Below, one piece after another: positions 11,130-21,183 of a stretch of DNA of 24,961 nt (positions are counted from its first letter, which is position 1; every line of letters begins with the position of its first letter). Source of the stretch: Conidiobolus incongruus B7586 (Eukaryota; Entomophthoromycota; Entomophthoromycetes; Entomophthorales; Conidiobolaceae); contig JNEM01008715.1 in the NCBI GenBank assembly GCA_000697335.1, positions 1 to 24,961 of the forward strand. Reading direction: 5' to 3'. Below the pieces are notes generated by a model. It was given only the letters and a program-made list of their open reading frames with translations, was not told the DNA's origin and made no database searches. The position numbers and the translations under genes are program-made.

Positions 11130-13352
11130 GTTGAAAAGAGAAGGAGGTGTAAAGTAATAATTCTTATTCCCACAGGGATATTGGAATTAGTGACTACTCA
11201 GGATATTATTAATTGACGACACATGGGATGATTGCATAGTCAATGAGGTATTTATAATGTATGGAATGTGGGGAGGAAAAATTTTCAAATTAATCTCATT
11301 AATTATTAACCCCCTTATACTCAAGCATATATCACCCTCCTAAAGAAGAAATTTGAATTAGATCCATCCCTTAATATATATCATATACTTTGTATTAAAT
11401 ACGGGTGACTTTATCATCTATTGCTGAAACAATACCAATTGCATCCACTTTTATTCAGAAATTTTTATAAATATTCACTCAGTTTAACAACTATTAAATC
11501 TATATCCATGATAAAATAGATTGATAACTAATATATTTTGATATAAATATAGAAATAGTTAGGACCATAATAGATTTAATAAAGGGGGAGAAAAACACTG
11601 TAGTCAAATTTTAATTAAATTTTTATTCTTGAAATTTTAATAAATTAAATTTCTAGGGGCATAAGTTATTGAATAGTATTATAAATTTCTTGAATTTGAT
11701 TATTACAATATAATGAATTATGTTTTATTAATATAAGTGATTACAGATTATTCATAGGATATTATAATAAGTAATAGATTGAAAAATATAGGATTAAATT
11801 GATGGACATGGCATTTATTAATAAAACAATCGAATTGAGTAATACCGTAATTGGTTTTAATAAGGCAAATTTTTTGTTTGATAATTTCAATTAACAATAT
11901 CTTATTTATTCAAATATATGGTATTTTATCCATTTGGTATGGTTTATTTGGCTTGGTAATTAAATGACATGGAATTTATAATTTATTATGATTTATTTTT
12001 ATCACCTTTTATACCACTAATTATTACATATATATACTGATTTAATAGGTAATATTCTATCAAATATCACTCAAAATTTCATAAATTTTCATACCGAACA
12101 TTCAACCAAATATTAATTCATCAAAAAGTTTATCACCTAATTTAAAAATATTTCAAATTTAATCAAAAAATAACTCTAGAAAATTCGATGTTGTGAATAT
12201 CAAAAAATAATTTTGAATATAAATATAAACAATTCTAGCGAAACATGATTCGATTTCATTACATAATATTCTTTAATTTTGAAAAGGTATTGGATTGACT
12301 ATATTTAGATGGCTGAAATTTTTGCAAAGGTTTACATTGGATAGTTCATATAACTATATCAAATTGTAAAAAGTAATCCTGACATATCGATTCCAGGTAA
12401 TTTTTTCAAATCAAATAATTTGTAAAACTATATTAGGAATACAATAGTGAATACATTGAACATTGGATTATTGTGATGATATTAATATAACATCCAACAA
12501 TGATTTCAATATATATCATGACTCATTCGATTGTGTAATGTATAAACATATCATAAATCCAAACTAACAGGTAGATCATTCTACATATTTAAAGCTAAAG
12601 TATTTTTGGACAGTTCATATATAAATTTTGAACAACCAAATTGGTCAATTTGGTTTTATCTTGAATACCGTAAGCATTTAAGAGTTGGCACAATTTTAAT
12701 GAAGCTCAAAATTTAGAAATTAAGTGATTTAATTTGACATCAATTTTGGGTGTGGATTGGATATTGATCTTGAATTGAAAAAAATATTTGGTTCAAAAAA
12801 TAGACAAACTGAGATGCTAATAGTTTTTGGTGTTTGTATTGATTCTTGAAGATTTAAATATTCCTCAACCAATTTGTTATGAATTATTATCTTGATAAAA
12901 TTAATATATTAAAAATTTTTTTGTTGATTTAATTGTCAAATCCTTGATTAGAATTGATCAGTTCAAAAATTAGCTTAGATAAACAATACAAATTAAGTGA
13001 AGATCGAGAGAATTATATATATTAGTCAATTTAATATTTATAAAATGTAATATTCATATCAATAAGATGATCTACTGATAATTATCATAATATTTTCTTA
13101 CTCAAATAAACAAAATATTGTAGTGAAAATATTATATTTTCATCAAGTCAAAATATCCAATCCGATCCCATAATAGAAAATTAAACCCTGATTAAATAAA
13201 TTAATTAACCATAATTAAGCCATTATCATAAAAAGGAAATATCGTCTTTACTGTACACCGATTCGTTCTCATCGGGACCAGCTTCGTCGAAATCGAATTT
13301 ATATATTAATCACTATCGTTGCAACAAGCCCACGCCGGAAACTGATGTAAAC
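11130..13352. other. AT-rich intergenic spacer, no gene seen
   Basis: About 2.2 kb upstream of the zinc-finger gene. It is AT-rich but less extreme than 5640-6880, and no ORF, RNA gene or repeat could be supported. The last stretch, from about 13215, is in open frame with the split ORF downstream and may be its 5' leader or extra coding sequence lacking a start. Confidence 0.7.
11249..11256 (-). promoter_or_regulatory. Candidate TATA box of the zinc-finger gene
   Basis: TATAAATA on the minus strand about 120 bases before the zinc-finger ATG, in a local stretch with more G and C than the surrounding spacer. Position and sequence suit a core promoter; there is no other support. Confidence 0.3.
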
Positions 13353-13835
13353 ATGTGGACAGAGTTGGTGGGTAAAGAGATAGCTGCAAAGATTGGCGGG
13401 ACGCATGTCACAGTGTATGGCACACGGCGTAGATCTGGCATTGGTATATTTTACAAAAAGAATACCGCAAGATATACCTTCTATGCTGTGGATGATAGTG
13501 GTAATACTTTGGAACTACAGCATAGTGCTTGGAAACCATGCAACATTGAAGTAAACAAAGATACATAATATATACTCGATGGGGTTATGCTTGATGGTAA
13601 GTTTTATTGCACGGATGTTGTTAAGCATAAGTATGGATGTGCTGAAGACATGTCGTGCCGACTTACGTATTTGTTGTTAGCAGAATTTAGCGATATACAT
13701 ACATGTCCTCTTATAGAGATATCAAACAAGGAGCGTCTAAAAGAGTTCTTGCGCAAACATTCAAAGTGCGAAGTGTTTGTAGTAAATAATGTGGGGTATA
13801 GCAATGATATTTTAAATAGCATCATCGAAGATTAA
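13353..13835 (+). pseudogene. Split ORF, possible remnant of a nucleotidyltransferase-fold protein
   Basis: Two open stretches in one frame (71 and about 88 codons) are separated only by a TAA at 13566-13568, so this reads as a gene of about 160 codons with one in-frame stop. The frame is also open upstream to about 13215, but without an ATG before 13353. I do not recognise the protein by overall sequence. The order of motifs is suggestive: AAKIGGTHVTVYGTRRRSG looks like motif I of RNA ligases and capping enzymes (K-x-D/N-G, then R), and 63 codons later YILDGVML followed by KFYCTDVV resembles motifs III and IIIa. The expected acidic residues are altered (KIGG for KxDG, DGV for DGE), fitting a decayed or non-catalytic, cap-binding-like member. 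No intron would cleanly remove the stop. The family assignment is a weak inference; that the region was once coding is more secure, from its composition and long frame. Confidence 0.45.
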
Positions 13836-13908
13836 TTATTCAAATTTAAGCCATTTTCATTCCTCAGAAGTTTTGTAACCTAAAACCAGAAATAAAACAA
13901 TAGTTATA

Positions 13909-15286
13909 ATGATGAATATTACACCACCTCAATCTGAACTCGGTACCAAAAAAGCTGAGCCCAATTCCAAAATTGAGACGAATATTCACAAGTTTAAATG
14001 GAGTTCCAAAAAAGCTAAAAAGATCAACGATGTGATATTGAGAGGGAAGTCCAGTAAGTGCACCAATTATCATGTATATCCAAATAACTTATTTATTTGT
14101 TCATAGACATTGATTTATTACAGTGGTCAAAGAGACAATATTCGCAACAAAATTTCAATCACACTTAGCTACTGGATACAGTACCAAGAATCGATTACCA
14201 GAAAATGAATTGTCAAGAATTCATCGAGAAGTGGGAAGCTTCCAACGTACCCGTAGTGATTCAAAACTGCGCCAATTTGTGGAAAGCTCACAAGCGTTGG
14301 ACTTTGAAAAAGTTACTCAAATTGTACAGTGATCAAATGTTTAAGGTTTGAGAGGATGATGATGGTAAAGGTGTTTATTGGAAATTTAAATATCATGTGG
14401 ATTATTTGAATACTGAGGGGATTGTAGATGATTCTCCGCTTTATATTTTCGATAGTCAGTTTAGTACTGACCCTTATTTCAAGTACCCTAAGGATAAGAA
14501 GCCTTTTAAGAGAGATAGGGAGGTACTAGTTTCCAAATCAAATTATTGGATGATTTTGAAATCTCTAAGTATTTCAGGGTGGATTTGTTTAAGTTGATTG
14601 GTGGTAGACGACCTACCTTTCGTTGGTTTGTGTTAGGACCTAATCGTAGTGGAACCACTATTCACACCGACCCTTTGGGTATTAGTGCTTGAAATGCTTT
14701 GCTTCAGGGTCACAAGCGTTGGGTACTTTCCCGCTAACATATCCTTGAACAGTAGGTTGAACCAGATTTTAAACCCAATGATCGTGAGGCAGTCACCTGG
14801 TTTGCTAGAGTTTTCCCCACATTCAAGTTCCCCTTCACCGTTCGTAGTGATTCACATATCGATGATTTTCACACCGATTTAACCTTAGGCGAAGCTATTG
14901 GAATGGTCGAAGTCATCCAAAACCCTGGTGAGATTATCTTCCTTCCTGGAGGCTGGCACCGCTTAGTAATGAATTTAGATTTGACCATTTGTATCACCCA
15001 AAACTTCTGTTCTCCCATCAATTTAGAGAATGTTTGGTTGAAGACTCGCTTCAGTTGTCCCAAGCTCGCCAATCGCTTAAAGAGACAGATCAAACAACTT
15101 GGCGAAGGTCACGTCGTCAGTGGCAAGTTTCCAGAGGAGTATCGTGTGTACAATACTGAATTTTATAGAGAATTGGTACATAGTTTAGACAAGTTGCAAT
15201 ATACTCCAACGCTCTATACTAGCAGCCATCGATCTGAATCTACTAGCAATGACGACATTGGCAATCCTGGCGATTTATTCGAATAG
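13909..15286 (+). pseudogene. JMJD6: JMJD6-family JmjC hydroxylase/demethylase, degraded
   Basis: JMJD6 is a nuclear Fe(II)/2-oxoglutarate-dependent lysyl hydroxylase. The family pattern can be followed nearly end to end: a basic N-terminus (KKAKKIND), a probable intron 14054-14123 (GTAAGT...TTACAG), WSKRQY, a segment with [51 protein letters not shown] with both iron ligands (His 14663, Asp 14669), QGHKRW, REAVTWF, NPGEIIFLPGGW and the distal His at 14957, then NLDLTICITQNF. In this frame there are stops at 14166 (TAG), 14349 (TGA where the family has Gly) and 14690 (TGA where it has the Trp of SAWNAL). The frame also shifts near the exon junction, near 14540 and twice within about 14728-14760. 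Several independent lesions argue for a true pseudogene, not one sequencing error. The last 640 bases remain well conserved, so decay looks recent. Confidence 0.88.
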
Positions 15287-15363
15287 AGTAATACTTCAAT
15301 ATTTAAATGTGTATTTTTATTATTAAAAATTTAATATTCTATTAAATATATCATTGGAGTCTA

Positions 15364-15383
15364 ATATATATATATATATATAT
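15364..15383. repeat. (AT)n microsatellite between convergent JMJD6 pseudogene and TOE1
   Basis: Ten AT units in the 265-base spacer between two convergent gene ends; simple repeat. Confidence 0.9.
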
Positions 15384-15551
15384 TAATATTTATATATGAA
15401 TAATATAAAATTTAATGCATTTATTAGAACAAAATATTGAAAAATAAATGATTTGAGCATTGAATCAATAATAACAAACTAATAGCGTCAAAATGCAAAG
15501 CAACAATTACAGGTATTTCATTTTATTCTATGAAATAACTAAACTCCAAAT

Positions 15552-16983
15552 TTATTTTTTAGAATGTGTATCTTTATCAGTATCTACCAAGTGCCACTTC
15601 CTCTTGTGTCCACTTGAAAAATTCGAGTATGGAATCTTTTCAACTTTGAGAGGTGTGTCTTTGCCAATGATATACAGCTTATCTTTGAAATCGTTCTCAA
15701 TGATATAACCCATTTGGAAGGATGGATGGTGCAAGTATCGTGCAAAGATGTAACCTGTCATGAATGAATCAAACTGAGCAGAGTGATGCGTGTTGAAGCT
15801 GAGTGGTAAGGGTGTAGGATCTTCCGGTTGCTTGGGCAAAATGCGAAGTAAAGACACAGGATTCGATGCGTTTGGAGTCAAGAATGCCTTCTTAGCTAAC
15901 TGTAGGAGATAACTCTTGAATTGGGGATTATTTTCAATTTGATCAAATGTTGTAATATTATTTTTTAATTCTTGATCTAATACTTTTTCCAAATCATGTG
16001 ATTGTGTACATTCTGGATTGGAACAATGGCCATGTTTAGAATAGTTGCTGCAAATTGTGTCTTCAGAAGGTTTATATTTTTTAGTGGGTTGTATATCTAA
16101 GGCTTTGATGCAGTTGTCATACTTGATACTGAGGTAGGGAAATGCTTTACTTAAGTGAAACACGCTTTGTTCTCTTTCAAATCTCCCAAATAAATATGAT
16201 AGGTATGATGCAGGTTCTCTAGAGCCGTAGTCAGCTAACACTTTAGTATCGAATAAACCACCATCTTTAATCAAATCACTAAGATCCGCTAAGAAAGTTT
16301 CGAATGACAACGGTAATGGAGAGTAAAAATGATGATAAAGATGCATCAAATCCAATAAACCATTATGAACGACTATTGGTTTACCACATTGAAACAATGT
16401 AATAACGAAATCTTGCAACAAATCGGAGAACTATCAAATATAATTAAAATATCAAATCAACCTATTATATTGATAAAGTTACCTGCTTCACCTCATCACT
16501 CACTTTAACATTAGTTTTCTGATCCAAAAAATGAGAAGGTAAAAAGGGAATACTGTTCTGAATCCAATAATTCCAATCAAATCCACTGTTCGACAAAAAC
16601 TTCATACTTTTGGGATCCATTTTAAAAGATTGCTAATATCACATTAATAAATAATAATCGAGTTAAAATATGGATTGTTTTACCTCACTTCTAACTAATA
16701 CATGATAATTTTCCACCTGATACTTTTTCTCTGGATTCTTATCATCATTCAACAATTTAAAAATAGATAAACCTATGGAAATAATACCGTTATTTATAAC
16801 CACATCGCGCATCCCTTTATAACGTTCGTTTAAATTCTTTTCTTTGGTGAGTGACCATGGTCCCAAACCCGAGAATTCGGTATCAATAGCTATAAATGAA
16901 CTCTTTAGAAATTCTTCCCGAAGTTGCAATAATGTAGAATTGGTGAAATTGTATTGGGTTATTGTGGTGAATGGAACACTCAT
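15552..16983 (-). CDS. TOE1: TOE1-like DEDDh 3' exonuclease (CAF1 family) with CCCH zinc finger, three exons
   Basis: TOE1 is a nuclear deadenylase of the CAF1/Pop2 superfamily that trims 3' tails of snRNAs and other small RNAs. Exons, minus strand: 16983-16684, 16632-16483 and 16430-15552; introns are 51 and 52 bases, GT-AG, both phase 0. The product is 442 residues. Catalytic set: D34 and E36 (IDTEFSGLG), D177 (VVHNGLLDL), H366 and D371 (HSAQFDSFMTGY), so the DEDDh centre is complete. A CCCH finger (C277, C286, C291, H295) sits between D177 and H366, as in animal TOE1. Its spacing is C-x8-C-x4-C-x3-H, one residue shorter in the middle gap than the human protein as I remember it. A basic C-terminus (HKRK, HSKK) could be a nuclear signal. 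The gene converges with the JMJD6 pseudogene and diverges from the TatD pseudogene. It is intact, unlike both neighbours. Confidence 0.93.
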
Positions 16984-17378
16984 TTCTTTTTTAACATTAA
17001 TATTGAGAATTTATAATGTTAATTCAAGATTACCTCGATTTATGTCGTATATTATTGTCAAATAGAATTGTGGGATCAATTGAGAATCAATGAATATTGA
17101 GTGTGGAGTATCATATTAAATCAAATTATTATAAAAACTAGTAATTAATATAAAATAGAAGAATAAGATTTATATTACTATCCGTTGATTAAAAAATTTA
17201 TTAAATCAAGCAAATACTATATATATGTATATCCCATAATCAATTGAAATCGCTTTAAAAATTAACTGTGTGATAAATTAAGGGAGACATATAATCTCAA
17301 TTTCAATTAAATCAAGGATTTAAACCAGTTACAAACAATTCAATCACTTATAATGTTTAAACTCTAACAGTAATAACA
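16984..17378. other. Divergent intergenic region between TOE1 and the TatD pseudogene
   Basis: About 395 AT-rich bases separating two outward-facing starts, so it presumably held both promoters. No specific element could be singled out. Confidence 0.6.
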
Positions 17379-18118
17379 ATGATATCCTATTTTGACGTTC
17401 ACTACAATTAATAAAATGCATCCGATTTACAAAATATCAATATCGCATCCTAAACTCAAAACGTATGGCTGTCATAGGAACACATCCCGGCGATTGGCCA
17501 ATAGTAGCGAGTTTAGCAATCAAATACCTTGATAGAGTCATATCGAGGTTCGGAATTCATCCCTTGTTCCTAAATTCCACTACAAAGCACAATCTGCACA
17601 AATGCTTTGGAGACGGCCAAACTCATGATGAAAAACTAGATTGGCAACTACTACTCCAAGACTATTTCACCAAATACCCAACCTCCGTTCTTTGTAAAAT
17701 AGGACTAGATAAAATAGCTAAAGATCGCAATAACGACAATCAATTATTTAATTTAAACGATCAAATGGAACTTTTTAAAACTCAACTTCAAAATCCTAAA
17801 AATTTCGAAAAACCCGTATCAGTGTATTGCATTCATTGTGAAGGCAATTTGATTGGAATATTTGAAAATTTAAAAGGGAATTCACCACACAGGATTAAAC
17901 TTCATTCGTATTCGTGATCTCGAGACAGTTTGAAGAGAGTATTAAAATTAGAATCAAAATTCAATACAGGGTTCTACTTTAGTTTTGCAAAGGTTATCAA
18001 TTGGGAAACTGGCAAATATAAGCCCAATTTGGTGTTGATTCCATTGGATAGGGTTGACGAATTGATGACACAAGTGGATGAACTTGTTGAAGCAATGAAA
18101 CTTGGCAATCTATATTAA
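17379..18118 (+). pseudogene. TatD-family (Scn1-like) metallohydrolase, degraded
   Basis: Follows the fungal TatD/Scn1 family, metal-dependent hydrolases related to TatD DNases. The main stretch (from 17465) reads HPGDW, DRVISRFGIHPLF, VLCKIGLDK, KPVSVYCIHCEG, then HRIKLHSYS, a TGA at 17915-17917 where the family has the Gly of SYSGS, then SLKRVLKL, TGFYFSFAKVIN and IPLDRVDEL. A likely N-terminal remnant at 17379-17408 (MISYFDVHYN) matches the family's F-D-x-H-x-H start, with the second His lost and stops and a frame change before 17465. Metal-site residues are missing: Lys replaces Glu in the EIGLD motif (17696), Tyr replaces His in the VSxHC motif (17825), and the ESD segment is absent between IPLDRV and DEL. 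Loss of several ligands plus stops makes it a pseudogene. It converges with NUF2, 130 bases away. Confidence 0.82.
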
Positions 18119-18248
18119 ATTTATGAAAATTCTCTAAAATTTCATAGTATCATTGAAAAGGATGATCAATAAATCATTACACTCACTTATTAAATTATTA
18201 TGAATTACAAAATTAGTCATGTTCCTTTATTGATAAAATATATAAAAA

Positions 18249-19937
18249 TTAAGAGTTATCTTTGGGTAATGTTAAATTCTCAGTTAAACTCAATTGATAC
18301 GATTTAGCTTGCTTATTAACCAAATGCAAAATACTTTCTCCATCTTTGATCGCTTTGTCAAAACTGGAAGCCAATTCTTGTCCCTATAACCAATATCAAT
18401 AAACCAATCTAAAATAATAAAACAATCCATTACCTTTCTCTTTTCCTCTTCAATTTCAGTCTGAATTTTTTCAATCTCCTGCTTAAATTGAATATCTTCC
18501 AACTCTCGCCTCTTTTGAGATTCTTGTACTTGAGTCAACGTATTTTCAATAAATTGAATGCGACTAGCTTGTGATAATTTATTCTTTTCAAAATTATCTT
18601 GTAGATTTTGTTTTTTGAGTTGAATGAGCTTTATCCATAATTAATTATAATATGGGATTGTGATATAATAATATTTACTTTGATATCTTGATTGATATTG
18701 TCCCGCCTAGTTTTATATTTGTCAAACTCAGTTTTGAATCCGGTTTGCTCTGTCTCTTCATCCTGATATCTGCGTTTAGCTTGCATTCCTTCAATTCCAT
18801 ATTTGGTAGAAGCGGCAATATCTCTTAGGATGAGAGTGTAATTATCTTGAATGGAATGAATTAGTTTTTTGTGCTCGTCAATTTTAACTAAATTGTGCTT
18901 GATTTGATCTATTCTGGATTTGAGTTGAACTATTTCCTAGTATTATTGATATATATTAATATATGAGCGTATGCATAGTATTTAATGAATATACTTGTTT
19001 CTTCTCTTCTGGATTTTCAAAGATTTTGGATTGTAAATTGCTAATCTGGCTTTCCAATTGTAATTTATAATCATAGTGATCTTTCTAAATAATAATTGAA
19101 TAGATTAGTATTAACTAAGATATAGGTTGAGATTAATGAATATTACAATTAATTTTAAATATTCATCTCTCTCCTTTTTCAATCGTTCATTTTCACTTTT
19201 TAAATCGGTACACTGTTTTGCCAGATTTTTGTTATTTTCAATTTCATCTTGAATTTCGTTCATTGTGCTCTCAATGGCTTCTTTATTTTCTTCATTTTCT
19301 TGACTGTAATTACGAATTAATAAATGGCATAAGTTAATATATAACATTATATACATTAAATCCTCTAATTCCAAATTGATATCATGTCTCTTAACCTTCA
19401 AATTCTCATTTAATTGCTCTTTCTCAACACCCGGTTCGATATGATACTTAAAAACTTCCTCATACCAATTGTTATAGTGTTTGATAAAGTGTAAAATGTA
19501 ACAACATTGTTTTTTAAAACTTAAAGGATCGGGTTTAGTTAAATGTCGTAATTGAAAATCTTCCAATAATAAAATATTTTTAGCTAGTTGTTGACTATTT
19601 ATAATTATTAATAACATTATAAAAATGTATATATGCCTATAAATTACCATTGGCCATACAAATTTAACAAACTCAAAGTAGACTGATACACTTGAGAATG
19701 TTCCAAATTTTCCAAAATATCTTTAGGGACTTGACAAGGATTCGAACTGGATCGAAATAATGTAATAAGAAGCCATTGATAAAAATTTTGGACAGATTTG
19801 GCACTTGGTTTATTGATGACATCTAAAGTGATCCAGTCTAACCCAGACTCTTTAAACCCTGCCAAAATTTCAGAAGATTTTAATTCTGGTACTAGCCATT
19901 TCGCTTTTGGTTTGGCGTTGTTGGGCCCTTGTGACAT
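18249..19937 (-). CDS. NUF2: NUF2 kinetochore protein (Ndc80 complex), six exons
   Basis: Nuf2 pairs with Ndc80 in the outer-kinetochore complex that binds spindle microtubules. Exons, minus strand: 19937-19648, 19594-19147, 19084-18995, 18936-18679, 18628-18434 and 18383-18249. The five GT-AG introns are 53, 62, 58, 50 and 50 bases and all joins keep frame, giving 471 residues, close to the family's usual 450-465. The N-terminal calponin-homology domain shows VPELKSSEILAGFKESGL and NKPSAKSVQNFYQWLL, then LEDFQLRHLTKPDP (residues 107-120) and CCYILHFIKHYN, matching Nuf2's DF...DL..P and inner helix pattern. From about residue 150 onward it is predicted coiled coil, rich in Glu, Lys and Gln. 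IFENPEEKK (267-275) matches the IVxxPEKLK element of Nuf2. No lesion is seen. Start chosen at the only upstream ATG; it begins only 12 residues before the CH domain. Confidence 0.93.
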
Positions 19938-20270
19938 ATGTAGAATTAAAATGATTTAGAATCTTATTTTTTATAGACTCGAATTCTTAAGTCACATGGT
20001 AAATTTATAGTAATATTACTGTTTGAAAAAATTATGGGATTGTATATTGTACCTTCAAAATTATATTGAAAATTAATTTCATTTTATTTTCCAATATTAT
20101 GAATGAAATGTTTGATATTGTGATTGCTTGTTAAAATGATATTTTTAGTATATATATAAAAACACTGATAATTTTTTAAATTTTAAACATCACAGCATTA
20201 AAGTTTCTTTCAAGAGTTTAATTCAAATGATTTATATTTCAATTAAAAAAATATATAATAATATATTTGA
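19938..20270. other. Divergent intergenic region between NUF2 and the candidate small membrane-protein gene
   Basis: About 333 very AT-rich bases between two outward-facing starts; presumably promoter DNA for both. No distinct motif stands out. Confidence 0.5.
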
Positions 20271-20665
20271 ATGTATTCGAGGTGCTTAACAACGCCGGCG
20301 AGGGTCAAAGTGGCCAGCTCACTGATCCCTGGGACGGAAAGCATGCCAAAAACCAGCCGGACTAACCGAGGCGCATATACGAATAGCTGGATGGCAAACT
20401 TGGTTCGCAAGGTTGAGGAATACTTCACACAGTACAGAGGCCGACAGTGATAAGTTGGCATAAATTCATTTCGATCAAGTTAGATAATATTTGATGAATT
20501 TACCCGAAATATACTAATTTTTAATAATGATTTTATTGACTTTTTAGGGTTGAACCGCAGCTGGAGAACCGAGCTCAGTCGGGTGTCCAACTAACGTTTT
20601 TAGTGCTATTCTCAACCTATGCTATTTTATTGGTACATATAGGCCAACAGGTGGATCCATCTTGA
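20271..20665 (+). CDS. Candidate two-exon gene for a 97-residue single-pass membrane protein, unrecognised
   Basis: A GC-rich island in AT-rich DNA opens with ATG at 20271 and reads 59 codons to a TGA at 20448. A second island starts right after TTTTTAG at 20541-20547. Splicing 20271-20446 to 20548-20665 (GTGATA donor, 101-base intron) keeps frame and extends the protein to 97 residues, closed by tandem stops TGA TAG at 20663-20668. A donor at 20432 (GTACAG) also keeps phase and gives 92 residues. Residues 1-22 have no acidic residue and several Arg/Lys (MYSRCLTTPARVKV), like a mitochondrial presequence. The middle is amphipathic (SWMANLVRKVEEYF), and residues 72-91 form a hydrophobic segment (LTFLVLFSTYAILLVHIG) near the C-terminus. 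No family is recognised. The donor differs from the GTAA/GTAT donors of the neighbours, so the intron is a proposal. If unspliced, a 59-residue ORF remains. Confidence 0.42.
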
Positions 20666-20672
20666 TAGAACT

Positions 20673-20752
20673 CACAGTGTGGGTCCCATGAAAGACATGC
20701 ATCTAATCTACGCCATCAGCAGGTTTTAGAGTGTGATTCCCACAGGTCTGTG
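20673..20752. other. Strong hairpin in moderate-GC island after the small membrane-protein gene
   Basis: CACAG TGTGGG at 20673-20683 pairs with CCCACA GGT CTGTG at 20739-20752, giving 11 base pairs with a 3-base bulge around a 55-base loop. The whole island (20669-20775) is far richer in G and C than its flanks. It begins directly after tandem stop codons, so it may be a structured 3' UTR, a separate small RNA, or the remnant of further exons. Confidence 0.4.
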
Positions 20753-21143
20753 ATCGTCCAACGGGTTGCCAAGTTGATAATTTTAACAGTATAAATGAAT
20801 AATTAATCAATATCAATTTTTATCTCCATTTTATAAATATTAATGGTTAAATTTTAATCATTGAATGAATTCTAGTAATAAAAATCAAAATGTTAGTATA
20901 TATAAGGAAAACCATTATAACAGAATAATATTTATCTTTGAGATTGAGTAATCCCCACAAGGTGCCATACTGAACCTTTTGCCTTTAACTAGTAGAGCAA
21001 TTCCCAATGTATGACAACATAAATAATTTTTGCATACTGTCATTTGGTCATAAATAAATTTTCTACATTTTTAGCTCTAGTATTTTCTTAATATGATATT
21101 TGGAGGCTTTGGCTCAAAAGATATGCCGTGTACTTAGAGTATT

Positions 21144-21177
21144 TGCCTAGCATTCAAAAAATTGAATCAATTAGGCA
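21144..21177. other. Two-stage hairpin before a 31-codon ORF
   Basis: TGCCTA (21144-21149) pairs with TAGGCA (21172-21177), and inside it ATTCAA (21152-21157) pairs with TTGAAT (21162-21167) around an AAAA loop. That is 12 base pairs with one asymmetric internal loop. It ends 7 bases before an ATG at 21184. Confidence 0.4.
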
Positions 21178-21183
21178 CACATA

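Noticed and set aside
14349-17917. Reassignment or recoding of UGA, since in-frame TGAs occur three times in the plus-strand genes
   Set aside because: They replace Gly twice and Trp once, so no single sense meaning fits. The long intact genes (URA2, CRT10-like, TOE1, NUF2) have no in-frame TGA and use TGG for Trp. Other stops and frame changes in the same genes also point to decay.
20290-20460. SRP RNA or RNase P RNA in the GC-rich island
   Set aside because: A GGAA-like loop and a hairpin are present, but the conserved SRP and RNase P core motifs could not be found, and an in-frame coding reading explains the island better.
20243-20461. 72-codon minus-strand ORF
   Set aside because: It is antisense to the plus-strand exon at 20271-20446, which starts with ATG and continues in phase into a second exon. 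The minus frame has no recognisable features beyond hydrophobicity.
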